From NCBI GenBank assembly GCA_033964015.1, contig JAWWUD010000054.1, forward strand, positions 248,001 to 312,000: DNA of 64,000 nucleotides, read 5' to 3'. The stretch's first letter is position 1, and the number at the start of each line of letters is the position of its first letter. The position numbers and the translations under genes were made by a program. The notes below the pieces were generated by a model that did not search any database, was not told where the DNA came from, and saw only the letters and a program-made list of their open reading frames with translations. This stretch comes from Scolanthus callimorphus. Taxonomy: Eukaryota; Cnidaria; Anthozoa; Actiniaria; Edwardsiidae. Positions 1 through 11,200 of this stretch are shown in pieces.

Positions 1-261
1 CTATGGTATCAGTTCCCTCCCCATCCAGGCCTTGAAATTAACCAAAATGAAAAATCACAATTAGCAATTTGTTGAATAAATTTAGTCACAAAACACCAAA
101 GTTTCAGTCCCAAAAATGAAGGTTAACCTCAGAAAATGAGTACAAACCTGCTCAATATTTGCAAGCTGAAAATTGTTATGTGCACAAAATAAAAGATTCA
201 GGTCGCGTTGCAATCATTATGTTGCACTTTCAAGCCCCGCCCTCATCTTATCCTACAGCTT
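1..261. other. No feature seen at left edge
   Basis: I see no supported gene in this stretch. It is AT-rich and lies just past the 3' end of the transposase relic that reads leftward from 1755. Confidence 0.5.
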
Positions 262-1755
262 TCACAGAATGGGTATTGTTTCTAAATTAGTAAGTGCTGC
301 ACATACAAACACTATCTATCTAGCATGGCTTCAGAGTGAGAGGAATCACTCCACTGATTATGCGGAACTGCTTCAGTTTTTAGAATGTACCTTTCGACAT
401 GGCTGCGGAGTGATGCAATCCGTCTAGTATGTGTAGTACCCTTTGCAGTCAGCCTAGGACCACGGACAAAGGCAGGTGATATAAATAAACTTTTTTGAAT
501 GCTAACAGTCCCGTATTAAAACCCTTTATCAGCCATAACGGCATCACCCTCCTCCAACAGGTCGACAAGTCCTGTTACTCTTCTCACAATTTGTTTGTCA
601 GAAATCATTCAGCCCACAAATGGAGGAACAAATGAGATTCACTCCATTTGGTGTAATTCCTACTAGAAGCTTTGCTGTATTCCAATGTTTGTATAGCTGC
701 TCCATGTATTTTTGTGACTTGATGGCAGTTTGGGTTTTTGTATGTAAAGCTCAAGGCAATCAATTATTACTCTAAGATTGGGATATTTTATTATATCTCT
801 TGGCAGCATTTTCTTATGTCATTCTTGTCAGGCCATGGAACAAGGAAAAGCCAGTTCCTCAGACAAAAAGGTTATCCATGTATTAAAAATCCTGGAAACT
901 TGCCCTGACGAAATCCCAAACATGTCAGAGAGGAAATATATACATCAAACTTCCTTCTTGTCCTGAGTAGAGTAAGAATTAATTCCTCCCAAATGGAAAG
1001 TTCCCTTTTCATGCCTCTTTTTCTCTTACTGGGGATGGTAGTACGAACAGATCCTTCCAGTATCGCATATCTTTGCTTCTCCTCCAGAAAAATCATAAAG
1101 TAAGTCTAGTTTTTCCCTCGTAATTCCAGTATATCTGTAACCGTTGTTGGATTGTGTGATTTTTCCAATAAATAGCCTTCGTCTCATTTCACTTTCAGTT
1201 TCATCAGTCTGGCAGTACTATCTTGGGTTTGTGGAATATCTCTTCTCGATCTTGATTTCCTTGTACTGTCACCATTGACAACTTGATTTTCGTTAATATC
1301 GTATGCAGGACGGAAGTTCATCCCAGAACTCAAGCTCTCTGCTACTGTGATCGCCATCATCTTTCATCTCCATCTCTGACGTTTCAGTCTTCAGTTTGGA
1401 TGTACCGTGTTTGGTCTCGTATTTTGTTTTTCTTCTTTTTGGGTTTACTAGGTTCAATGTTTGATCTATCTTTAGGCCGGAGTCTTTTCCTCCCTCTTGA
1501 CTCGGATAGCCTTTCATATATTCCGTTGGTAGGGTGCCAGTCTCACTCCGATAACCACAACAAAATGATTCGAGCAAACCTTGGTCGTAGGGTCACTTTG
1601 AAATCAGACCGTTTTATTTTCTTCGCCCAGGCATCAATTTCTTCGTCGTTTCTTGGCGAGTAGAATCGCAGAACTCCGACATGTGGTTGTTTTAATTGCC
1701 TCTCCGGATAACGGCCGATCATATATCACACACCCCAAACTGCACAGTGATCTCC
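262..1755 (-). pseudogene. Decayed THAP-domain + DDE_Tnp_4 (IS5/Harbinger-like) transposase
   Basis: Reading the - strand from right to left gives, in order, the parts of a THAP plus DDE_Tnp_4 transposase of the kind common in cnidarian genomes, but spread over several frames. At about 1745 is a C-x3-C pair (CSLGC). At about 1630-1590 is a W..KIKRSDF segment and at about 1570 TKVCSNHF, which fit the THAP zinc-finger core; it is followed by GTLPTEYMKGYPS. After a Lys/Glu-rich linker (1250-1500) comes a helix-turn-helix segment ending in VSRIFNTWITFLSEELAFP (about 870-1000). The DDE core shows VIIDC (first Asp, about 755), KHWNTAKLLVGITPNGV (about 640-690), GDAVMADKGF (second Asp, about 525) and IASLRSHVER (about 400). 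The frame ends near 262. At least six frameshifts and several stops separate these blocks, so it is a relic and not a working gene. Family placement rests on motif order only. No terminal inverted repeats were found for it. Confidence 0.8.
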
Positions 1756-2328
1756 GCCTCCCATTTGTTTTCAGATTTGGTGCTGCAGATCGTGAAAACA
1801 GGCTGATTTTCTCCATAAAACATTGCTTTAAAATGGCCGACTTGGAATAGATTAATAGATTTGTGGGTTTTGTTGCCCCCAGGCGATCCCATAAGACCTT
1901 GCGCGCGGATAAAAAAATGGAGAGGGCGTCCATGTCTGCTGTGATCTGTGCATACGTAATGAGTTCTATTTTTGTCTAGATCTGATCTGCGCAGGCGCGA
2001 ACTAAGTGTCCTCATCAAAATTTCCATAACGGCTGTGAACCCACCAGACCTCCGAAATCGCCCCAAGGGCATCCAGAGCACTTCACCTTGAAAAACTAAA
2101 GAGACAACATAAGTTAATTGAGAAGATTTTTCCGTTGCATTTCGAATCAGATAGTTCCTTTAGATAGTAAAAATATCCGAACCACTTGCACTCGGGCTTC
2201 TAAATGATCTCGGGATAATGCTTTCGATCTCGGAATATTGTGGCAATATACCGAGATAGCGAACCAATCAAAACGCGCGATCTATGGAGGTTCCCGGTGT
2301 AGTATATACTAATAGATGTTAGCTAAAT
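1756..2328. other. Unannotated intergenic/intronic stretch
   Basis: No gene, repeat array or inverted repeat stands out here. Open frames on both strands are short and show no recognisable motif. Confidence 0.4.
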
Positions 2329-2392
2329 ATGCATATCAATAAATTTCGACAAAAACTGCCGAATTGCCGACGTTGCAAAAACTTCCTTATTA

Positions 2393-3715
2393 CAGGGTCC
2401 TGAAGGGGGTCCCAATCCGTTCCCGCTCTTTTTTCGCAAATCCCGTTCCCAGTAGGTAAAATCCCGGTCCCGGTAGGACCAGTCGGTAAAATCCCGGCGC
2501 ACGAAAACTGTGATGTTAAAATTGAGATTCTTGCTTTTATCGGTACTTTTATCGTTTTATATCTCTTTGTCCTGTATGTTTTATTGTCATGCACGCCGCA
2601 AATGACGAAATCGTTATTATTGCAACCAAATGACGAATGCTATGCTTGTAATGTCGATTTCTTTCCAACATAGTGATTGTCAGCCAGGCCTATCACTATT
2701 AAAGCTTTTCGTGATCCCCCTATTTGAACATGGGAATATTTTACAGGAATTTCTCGTCTTCTGTTGCGCGTGAAAGCGCGCCCTGTTTTAATTGATAACG
2801 AATTTCATCAAGCCTCAGAAAAAGGTAGATGAACATTGCATTTTTTGTGTATAGCAAAATAAAGCCTGTAGTTTATATTCTTCGTGCACGACGCAAATTA
2901 CGAAATCGTCATATTTGCGGCCCACGTTTGTGTACCGTCGATCTCACGCTTACGGGCTTCTTTCGAACATAGTAATTGCCTGCCAGGCCTATCAATGGAG
3001 GGCTTTTCGCGGGGCGTTTTTGTTTTTCCTCGCTAAGAATACAAATGTTCTTGTAACGGGCATTCATTTAAACGGCACGAGCATATTGTCTTTCTAGCGG
3101 GAGAGATCTCAACGCAATATTACATGTTTCTTCCTTATGCGAAATGTTAACTTATTGAAAGAAGAAAATACAAAAATGCAAATGAAATTGCTGGAATAAT
3201 TCCGCAGAAAAATTTCTTGTGATCCTCCCTTCCAGGGCTTGTTTCGAGAGTTCCCCCCCCCTTTCGCCACCCCAAAATGAAATGATCCTCTGCCCGTATG
3301 ATATCTCGTCCTCAATTTTGATACAAAGATATATCATAACGATTCTATTCAAAAAGTGGTTCCCCCGTTTTAAAAATGCCTATGCCAAGTTATCAACCGT
3401 TGACCGAAGCCTCGCAGATTCCGAGAACAAAAGCAAAACGAGGGTCTAATTTAGAAGGGGCCAGAAGTGAAATTCTCTTTTCAGGTAGCCTGCTGTTAGG
3501 ATAACAGTCTTAAAATGCGAAAAATGGTATAAATTGACGACTTTTATTAGGATACACAGGATATACAAGAGAGATTTGAAAAATCTCGTTCCCGTTGAAG
3601 CATCTTGATTCCCATTCCCGATAGACAAATCCCGTTCCCGGTAACCCCAAATCCCGTTTTCCCGGCCTAAAAAAAAGGCGAATCCCGTCACCCGTTTTAC
3701 CCCTTCAGGACCCTG
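2393..3715. mobile_element. Non-autonomous DNA element, TIR cagggtcctgaagggg, TSD TTATTA
   Basis: The ends are inverted (cagggtcctgaagggg at 2393; ccccttcaggaccctg ending at 3715). TTATTA flanks both sides (2387-2392 and 3716-3721), while the uninterrupted host repeat copies at 55.03 and 61.92 kb carry one ttatta at this site. Just inside both ends are runs of 'aatcccgttcccggta' type repeats. The middle (2590-3290) resembles the interior of the GC-tract elements at 32.1, 47.9 and 62.6 kb, suggesting a further nested insertion. No transposase frame is visible. Confidence 0.8.
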
Positions 3716-3877
3716 TTATTACCATGTGGGAAATTTGGCCCCTTATTTGAAAGTCTGTAAGTTTTTTCCTCATATCTTATCCAAACAAGCGGACAATCAC
3801 CCAAAACTTGCAGTGCTCGAGAAACATCGTTCTCTTGGTCGCCATTTGTTTTTTGTTCCCGGCCGAGAGCCTGAGAT

Positions 3878-5096
3878 GTAGGCACAGACAGATTCTGCTC
3901 GGAAACTTTGAGCAACTTTTTCAATTTTGAGAACTTTTCAATTCTGAGCAACTTTTTTCAACTATGAGCAACTTCTTCGCATTTCCGCTATTCCTATTGA
4001 ATTTTTACAACAAAATGGCAATTTTGTGATACCTTTGCCATTTCAAATCAAACACAGAAAGAAAAATCTTGCTAAAAAGATAATAAAAAAAGTACTTTCT
4101 TCACCTTGGGTCGCTCACTGCTCACAGGTATCTTCAAGATATGGATGTCTCGTTGGGTATCACATTCCAAATATAGAGCAGAAGCAAAATGGCGGAAGAC
4201 CCTATTCAAATTGCTTCACTTCACTCACTTTAATATGTTGGTGCTACCTTAATATGTTGGTGCTACCTTGCGGTTGTTTACATTGAAAAAAAAGTGCTGG
4301 GGGAACATGTCGTCTACACCAGAAGCTAGAGCAATATTTACAGACAATTGGGAGAGTGAATTTCAGTCAACTATTGTACGGGGATGAAGCTAAATTTGTA
4401 AATAGTACCTATGAGCATATAAGGGAATGAAATATGAGGTGTGCATATGCCTGGTACATCGCTTGGGCTTAGCTAATACTGCGGCCGGTATTACTCTCCT
4501 AATTGATAAACACTTATTGAAAGACACAGTCGTCAATTTGGCGCCTCTTTTTCTAATGTTTGCCATCCCAGGTGTCCAGTATTTTAGACACGCTCCCTTC
4601 GGAGTAGTCGTGAAAATTTTCCAGACACAAAACGAGCCGCGCGTCTTTGGACTTTTTCCAGTTGTGTCCACTAAGTTGCTAGAGAAAAATGGGCTGAGGT
4701 GACATAACCATAAAAGGGCTTCCTTATAGTTTCTTTCAAAAATAGTAGTGCAGCAGCTATTATGTATGAGTTGTGATCCCCATTTTTTTTTACTAAGCCA
4801 ACAGAATGGCGGCAAGGTGAGTCTCTTTTTAAACAACCGTATTGATTAGTATAATTATGTCATATGGTGTTTAGAATATAATTGCCTGATCTTATGGAGA
4901 TGTTGAGTTGGAGTGATTCTTTATCATTTTTTAAATAAATCATGCGACAAGCGTGAAGAAATGCTCTTTTTTTGGGAGGAGCAACTTTTTTGATTCTGTG
5001 AGCAACTTTTTCGAATTTGAGCAACTTTTGAGCAACTTTTGAGGGTATTTGCGGCAACTTTTAAAGAATGTTTGAGCAGAATCTGTCTGTGCCTAC
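3878..5096. mobile_element. Non-autonomous DNA element, 23-bp perfect TIR, TSD TGAGAT
   Basis: A 23-bp terminal repeat beginning gtaggcacagacagattc is perfectly inverted at 3878-3900 and 5074-5096. TGAGAT is duplicated at 3872-3877 and 5097-5102. Just inside each end lie several copies of gagcaacttttt in the same orientation, so the subterminal repeats are direct while the termini are inverted. The 1.2-kb interior has an open frame on each strand (4390-4836 and 4427-4702) with no recognisable domain. Six-base target duplications occur in a few eukaryotic DNA transposon groups, but I cannot assign one. Confidence 0.85.
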
Positions 5097-5184
5097 TGAG
5101 ATGAGACTTGAACACCACAGGAGGCAGCCCGCGCGGATTTGAATAAAACGACAGAATTAATTTATTATATGACAATTTTTATAG

Positions 5185-5282
5185 GCACGTGAGCGAGGCG
5201 TCAGCGACACCGTCATTGGTTCATATTTGGTATGTACCCTCTCGTGGCCTTCATGACTTCAATGGTGTATGGGGCGATACTC
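5185..5282 (+). CDS. MFS transporter exon (TM2), with one-base frameshift
   Basis: The exon follows tttttatag and is followed by GTAAGT. The start reads ARERGVSDTVIG in one frame, and the rest reads FIFGMYPLVAFMTSMVYGA in the next frame, ending in phase 0 to match the exon at 6422. Human SLC18B1 has a matching GASNTIIG...G stretch. The length is 98 nt where 99 (33 codons) would be expected, so one base seems to be missing near 5219. Either the gene is broken here or the sequence has an error. Confidence 0.75.
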
Positions 5283-8200
5283 GTAAGTTTATGTTTTCTA
5301 CGGCGGTTTCACAGGAAATTTCTGTAAAAACCCATCCATGGGAAAAGCTGAATTTCCAGGCACACGCATGGGAAGTGTTCGGGATATTCACAATGACGAG
5401 TCATGGAAAATTCGAACACTCCCATTCTTCTACCATGAAGTTCAGCTTTACCAATGGATAGATATTAGCCCAGAATATTTTGCATTTAGTGTATAACACA
5501 TTTGTGCATGTCTTCGCGCCTGACCTCACAGTTCTAAAATATTCAATATCATCTTTGTCTACGATGACCGGATTTTATTTTTAGCAATTTTACCGACATA
5601 CCGAGGCCCCAGGAATCCCTACGCCCCCTGTTTAGCCGTTTTTAGCTGTCAATCAAACATAACGCTGGATTAGGCAGCTTCAGTGGGGTCGAAATTGATT
5701 GCCATATCAACACAAATGGGTTTAAGCTATCTTTCGTCTCCTTGCCTCGAACTCTAACTTTCGACTGATATTCAAGAAAATTGACTTACAATTTTCTTGC
5801 GTAAAACCACCAATCGTAAACAGTGAATTTTGAGGTCGCGTAGCAATGCATACGGTGGTAAGCGGTACCATTCAACAGAACGTACAGCAACTGCTCCATA
5901 TTAGCTTTGCATTTGGGGTATGTACAGCCCCTGGGGGGAACTCCCATATGTTTTGGTCGGGGATGATGTTTCGTATCTTTTAGGGGTTAAAATCACGGGT
6001 TTTGGTCTCTATTAGGGTAACCGTGTTTAGGGCTCTAAACCGGCGGCAGACCGTCAAGAAAGAGAGAGCACTTGGTTGACAAGACGATAAATTAGATAAA
6101 ATACGGCAGCATCTCAATCAAAGACGGACATTTCTTATGGGTATCTTTAGAGTAAAACATTATTTTTTACCACGTCCTTTTTTGTGGTATCTTTTACGGG
6201 TGAAACTGAAAATCTCGACATAGTTAGTCCCCGACCAAAAAACATGGGAGTCCCCCCCCCCCCCCTCCCCGAGATGTAGACTGCTGGGGATCAAATATTC
6301 GATCGAGGAGAGAACTTTCATCATGATCTACAAAAGCCAATCAGAACACAGAATTAGCGCGATTTCGTTTCACGAAAATCACGATAAATTTCGAAGTAAT
6401 TGCAGATTGAATTTGTTCTAGATTCCCATCTTGGGCGCCAGATTTGTACTCCTCGCGGGCCTTTTTCTTAACGGCAGCGCACATCTCGTACTTGCGTGAG
6501 TATTTATTTATTACTCTTGGTTTCTTAATTGATTAGGAAAGAGGTCAAAACACTTGTACTCGACTGGTACCCAATTTGTTCAGGAGGGGTGGTGGGTACC
6601 GGCATATACCCCCTTAGGTACCCAATACCCCTTTTTCAGACCTCATTTTCTCAGAGCATGATCTAGGGGTACCTGCTTTTATTCCAAATATGGACTCCTC
6701 TCGCTGCGAGGAAAGCGTTGCAGCATTCACCTTTTTAATATCTATTTTATTTAAGGAGATACTTGTTCCTAAAATTTAGCTCTGAGAGGTAGGTGGCTCT
6801 GGGCCTTCCCCCTCCCTCCCCACTCCCCCCTCCAAATTGGGTACCAAAAAAGTACGGATGTTTTTACTTATTCCCTTATTAAAGGAAATCCGCCAAGAAA
6901 TCGAGTAATTTTGACACAAAGTTAAACAATGTTTAGAGGAAAGGAATTGACCGAGAATTCCCAAGGAAACCTGAGAAATAAATTTTCAAAGTTTGTGGAG
7001 GAATGTTGTTGGTTGTTGATGTTCATTTCGTGGTGCTTCAACCTATATACATTGTATGGATTGGACAAATTTCAGGATTCATTTTCGATGTTTGGTGTTG
7101 TATACGAAATGGGTAATTAGATCAGATCTCAAAAACGTTAACAGTAAGACTACACTATGATTTAAATTATTTTGTTCCAAGAATTGCTTCCAATCATTAC
7201 TCGATTTTCAAATGGATTACGCCTTTTAAGGAGCTCTCGCTTGCTTGCTGGCCACTTCTACTCTGACAAGAAAATAGCTCAAATCGCAATCCAATTCCAT
7301 CCTCTTGATAACAGGTCAACCAGCCTAGAATTGCATTTGTCTAAACATTTGAAAGGCTTTTCTGTTAATCTGGAGGATTATTTTGATTACTACTGGCAAA
7401 TGTACATGTGTTTTCACGGTTACAATTTTAATAAAGTTAAAAATAGAATTAACAGGCCCAATATTGGGACCATATGGTTGCCAATGGCGACCAGATTTAG
7501 CGTCCGCAGTGCCATTGCGATGCTGATTTCCACCATGTTTATTTTCAGAGATCAGAGGACATCATTTTAAATCACGGCAATTACTTTTCGCGAAAAATTC
7601 AAAATGTTGATTCATTTACTCCTGTGCCTTACAGGAAGCCAACCACTGGTGATGGAGGCTCCTGTTGATGGGCTCCCTTTGCTTCGGACGCCCACCAATA
7701 GGTGATGGAGGCTCCTGTTGATGGGCTCCCTGTGCTTCGGACGCCCACCAATAGGTGATGGAGGCTCCTGTTGATGGGCTCCCTGTGCTTCGGACGCCCA
7801 CCAATAGGTGATGGAGGCTCCTGTTGATGGGCTCCCTGTGCTTCGGACGCCACCAATAGGTGATGGAGGCTCCTGTTGATGGGCTCCCTGTGCTTCAACC
7901 TAGACTATCTGTATATGTATAACTGTAACTGAGCCCTTCTGAAAAAAAAAATGAAATTCTTTGAATGACTCAGGTTCGTGACGGTGTTGCCGAAAGGAAC
8001 GGTGTTCGCTGTTGTCTGTTTCCTCGTCCGTACGGCAAGTGCATTAGGAGGGTCTGCTTGCGAGAATGCTGTGTTGGCTATCATGTTAGGAGAGTACAGG
8101 AATAATATCTCCACTCTCATGGTAAGTTCATGAGGGTCACATATCACAGGGAGGGTCACATATCTGCAGAACTCCAACCATGGGAAAATCTGGATTTCCC

Positions 8201-11200
8201 ATGTAGAAGAATGGGAAGTGTTCGGATTTCCCATGGCTATCCATGTGAATTCCGAACACTTCCCATGCGTGTGCCTGGGAAATAGAGCTTTTTCCCACGG
8301 ATGTTTCTGCAGAAATTCCCTGTGTATGAGCCCCCTAGGTATATGCGCAGATTTTCAGCGTGACACGTGCTCTTCTATAACGCCGCGGAATGAGCAGAAT
8401 ATAGCACAGATCATAGAGAGCGAAAGCCGTCGATCGACCGCCTTCCGGGGTTCGTTCAGGTCATGGTTTCTAACCTCGGCCGAACCAATATTGAGGGTCT
8501 TTTCTAAATAATCGAGGAGAAGGTGCTGCCTTTGCAGCTCTTTGCTCTAGCATCTTCAAATGGTTAGACCTTCAGGGGCGTTGCTAGGGGGGGGGGGGAC
8601 CCCTTTGGGACAAAAAATACAGTAAACGTTAAGGAAAAAATCGGTTGTGTCCGCCCTCAGTGTCTGTGCTTACGACCGCTTGGCAGAAGTTGACGCCGTG
8701 AGATCCAGCGTAATTCTCAGGTATATTAAAGCACGGGTGTTTTTCAAAAAAACTGCGAAAAATACTGAAAAAAATTCCCTAGTGTAGATAAAATGTCTTG
8801 CGTAGAATGTTTTTCGTTAAGGTTGCTCTAGCCGGTGAGACGTTTCATTTGATGTATTTGGTAACCATGTCAACGGGTTGCGTGACTTGTAAGAGCGTGA
8901 CAAAGCCACAATTTTCTTTCAGGTCTCTGCATTCGGCGGGGGTCATACCAATGGTTTCCCAATAGGTCTACCAATGGTTTCCAACGAGGCGTGCTGGCCA
9001 AGTTATCCTCATTTTAAGTAAATGAGAGGTATCAAATTACATCATCACAAATATAGCTATTCGAAAAAACATTTCCTGGCAGCCTCGTTAGATCAATAAT
9101 CTACATACACTAGATAACAAACATCATCACACACTCAGGTGAACGATTTAACTTATATCCCCATCGAATGCAGAGGCCATTTTCTAAGAAATTAAATTTA
9201 AGGTCAGAGGTCATACATTTGTTGCCATAGAGACCAACATTGGTGAAAATGATTGAGAATGACCAGGTGTTGAAATAAAATTGATTGGATCCCTCAGAGG
9301 CATTGGTTTAGAGATAGACTAGCCCCTCTTTTTTACGACCGCCATTTTGGATTTGGCTTTCACCCAGGCCTTAAGTTACCTGAGTTCAGTTTACTGGCTG
9401 CAAGTCTATAGAGAGTCGGTTATTGTGTGGTATTGTTACCAATTCTATTTAAAAAAAAAACATACTCTATGGAGTTGTTCCGCGTAAGAACGTTAGAGAT
9501 GTAAATGAGGCGAGCCTTTTGTTTCCGGTTGACCAGAATCAATTGGAAAACAAAAGGATCGCTTCATTTGCATCTCTAACATTCTTACACGGAACAACTC
9601 CTATATATTCGTGATTTTTTAACGTTCCTCTGGTTATGGTTAGTGTACTAACAGTGCACGCATAACCACTAAGTACGTTCTGCGTCCCTGTGTCTGCTCT
9701 ATCTGTAGTGATTTTTTAACGTTCCTCTGGTTATGGTTAGTGTATTAACAGTGCACGCATAACCACTAAGTACGTTCTGCGTCCCTGTGTCTGCTCTATC
9801 TGTAGTGATTTTTTAACGTTCCTCTGGTTATGGTTAGTGTACTAACAGTGCACGCATAACCACTAAGTACGTTCTGCGTCCCTGTGTCTGCTCTATCTGT
9901 AGTGATTTTTTAACGTTCCTCTGGTTATGGTTAGTGTACTAACAGTGCACGCATAACCACTAAGTACGTTCTGCGTCCCTGTGTCTGCTCTATCTGTAGT
10001 GATTTTTTAACGTTCCTCTGGTTATGGTTAGTGTACTAACAGTGCACGCATAACCACTAAGTACGTTCTGCGTCCCTGTGTCTGCTCTATCTGTAGTGAT
10101 TTTTAACGTTCCTCTGGTTATGGTTAGTGTATTAACAGTGCACGCATAACCACTAAGTACGTTCTGCGTCCCTGTGTCTGCTCTATCTGTAGTGATTGTT
10201 TAACGTTCCTCTGGTTATGGTTAGTGTATTAACAGTGCACGCATAACCACTAAGTACGTTCTGCGTCCCTGTGTCTGCTCTATCTGTAGTGATTTTTTAA
10301 CGTTCCTCTGGTTATGGTTAGTGTATTAACAGTGCACGCATAACCACTAAGTACGTTCTGCGTCCCTGTGTCTGCTCTATCTGTAGTGATTTTTTAACGT
10401 TCCTCTGGTTATGGTTAGTGTATTAACAGTGCACGCATAACCACTAAGTACGTTCTGCGTCCCTGTGTCTGCTCATCTGTAGTGATTTTTTAACGTTCCT
10501 CTGGTTATGGTTAGTGTATTAACAGTGCACGCATAACCACTAAGTACGTTCTGCGTCCCTGTGTCTGCTCTATCTGTAGTGATTTTTTAACGTTCCTCTG
10601 GTTATGGTTAGTGTACTAACAGTGCACGCATAACCACTAAGTACGTTCTGCGTCCCTGTGTCTGCTCTATCTGTATCTCTATCTTCACAGGGGGTGATGG
10701 AAATATTCGGAGGCTGCGCAAGTATGATCGGCCCAGTAATAGGAGGAGGGTTATATACGGTAAAATATATACTAGTTTCCCACCAGACTGTACTACATCT
10801 TTCGGTCCTTTCGATTTTTCAACTCGCCGCCGCACAGATGACGTCACTAATTAGAAATACACGTTTCTCCCATTTCCTCAGTTTTCTCTCTAAAGAACGA
10901 TACAAAATGAATTGGTAAACTGGTACTTCCACTCATTATAGCAGAGCTTGTATGTACTCCTACCCTGGCTCGTATTACGAGCGCGATCCTTCTGAATGGG
11001 ATTTCAGAGGGATTGTTGTCTGAGTCTCGTGATATAATTTTAGAATCTGCGCGCAGCGCTATTAATCGTATGAACACCTTTACATTTACCAAGTGATGAG
11101 TGGGTGATGTACCACCACTTGATTAACATTTGTGTGCTAAGACTTCGTTAGAATGGAGCAAAACAATGTAGCTCACCAAACTCTCAAAGTTAAAGAGCCA

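Larger units (their letters stand above)
2329..5150. repeat. Old dispersed repeat, split by two younger insertions
   Basis: Pieces at 2329-2392, 3716-3877 and 5097-5150 line up in order with uninterrupted copies near 54990-55245 and 61870-62010. Shared landmarks are the 'gccgacgttgcaaaa' block, 'ccttatttg..aggtctgtaag' and 'gaacaccacaggnnncccgcgcgg'. The gaps are exactly the two elements at 2393-3715 and 3878-5096, so this copy predates both. No coding capacity is seen. Confidence 0.75.

Noticed and set aside
4390..4836. Possible transposase in the 3878-5096 element
   Set aside because: The 148-codon - strand frame has no recognisable catalytic or DNA-binding motif.
7172..7570. 132-codon + frame
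   Set aside because: Half of it is a dispersed repeat found again at 53.8 kb, where the frame is broken.
9611..10675. CRISPR-like array
   Set aside because: Units are contiguous with no unique spacers, and the context is a eukaryotic intron.
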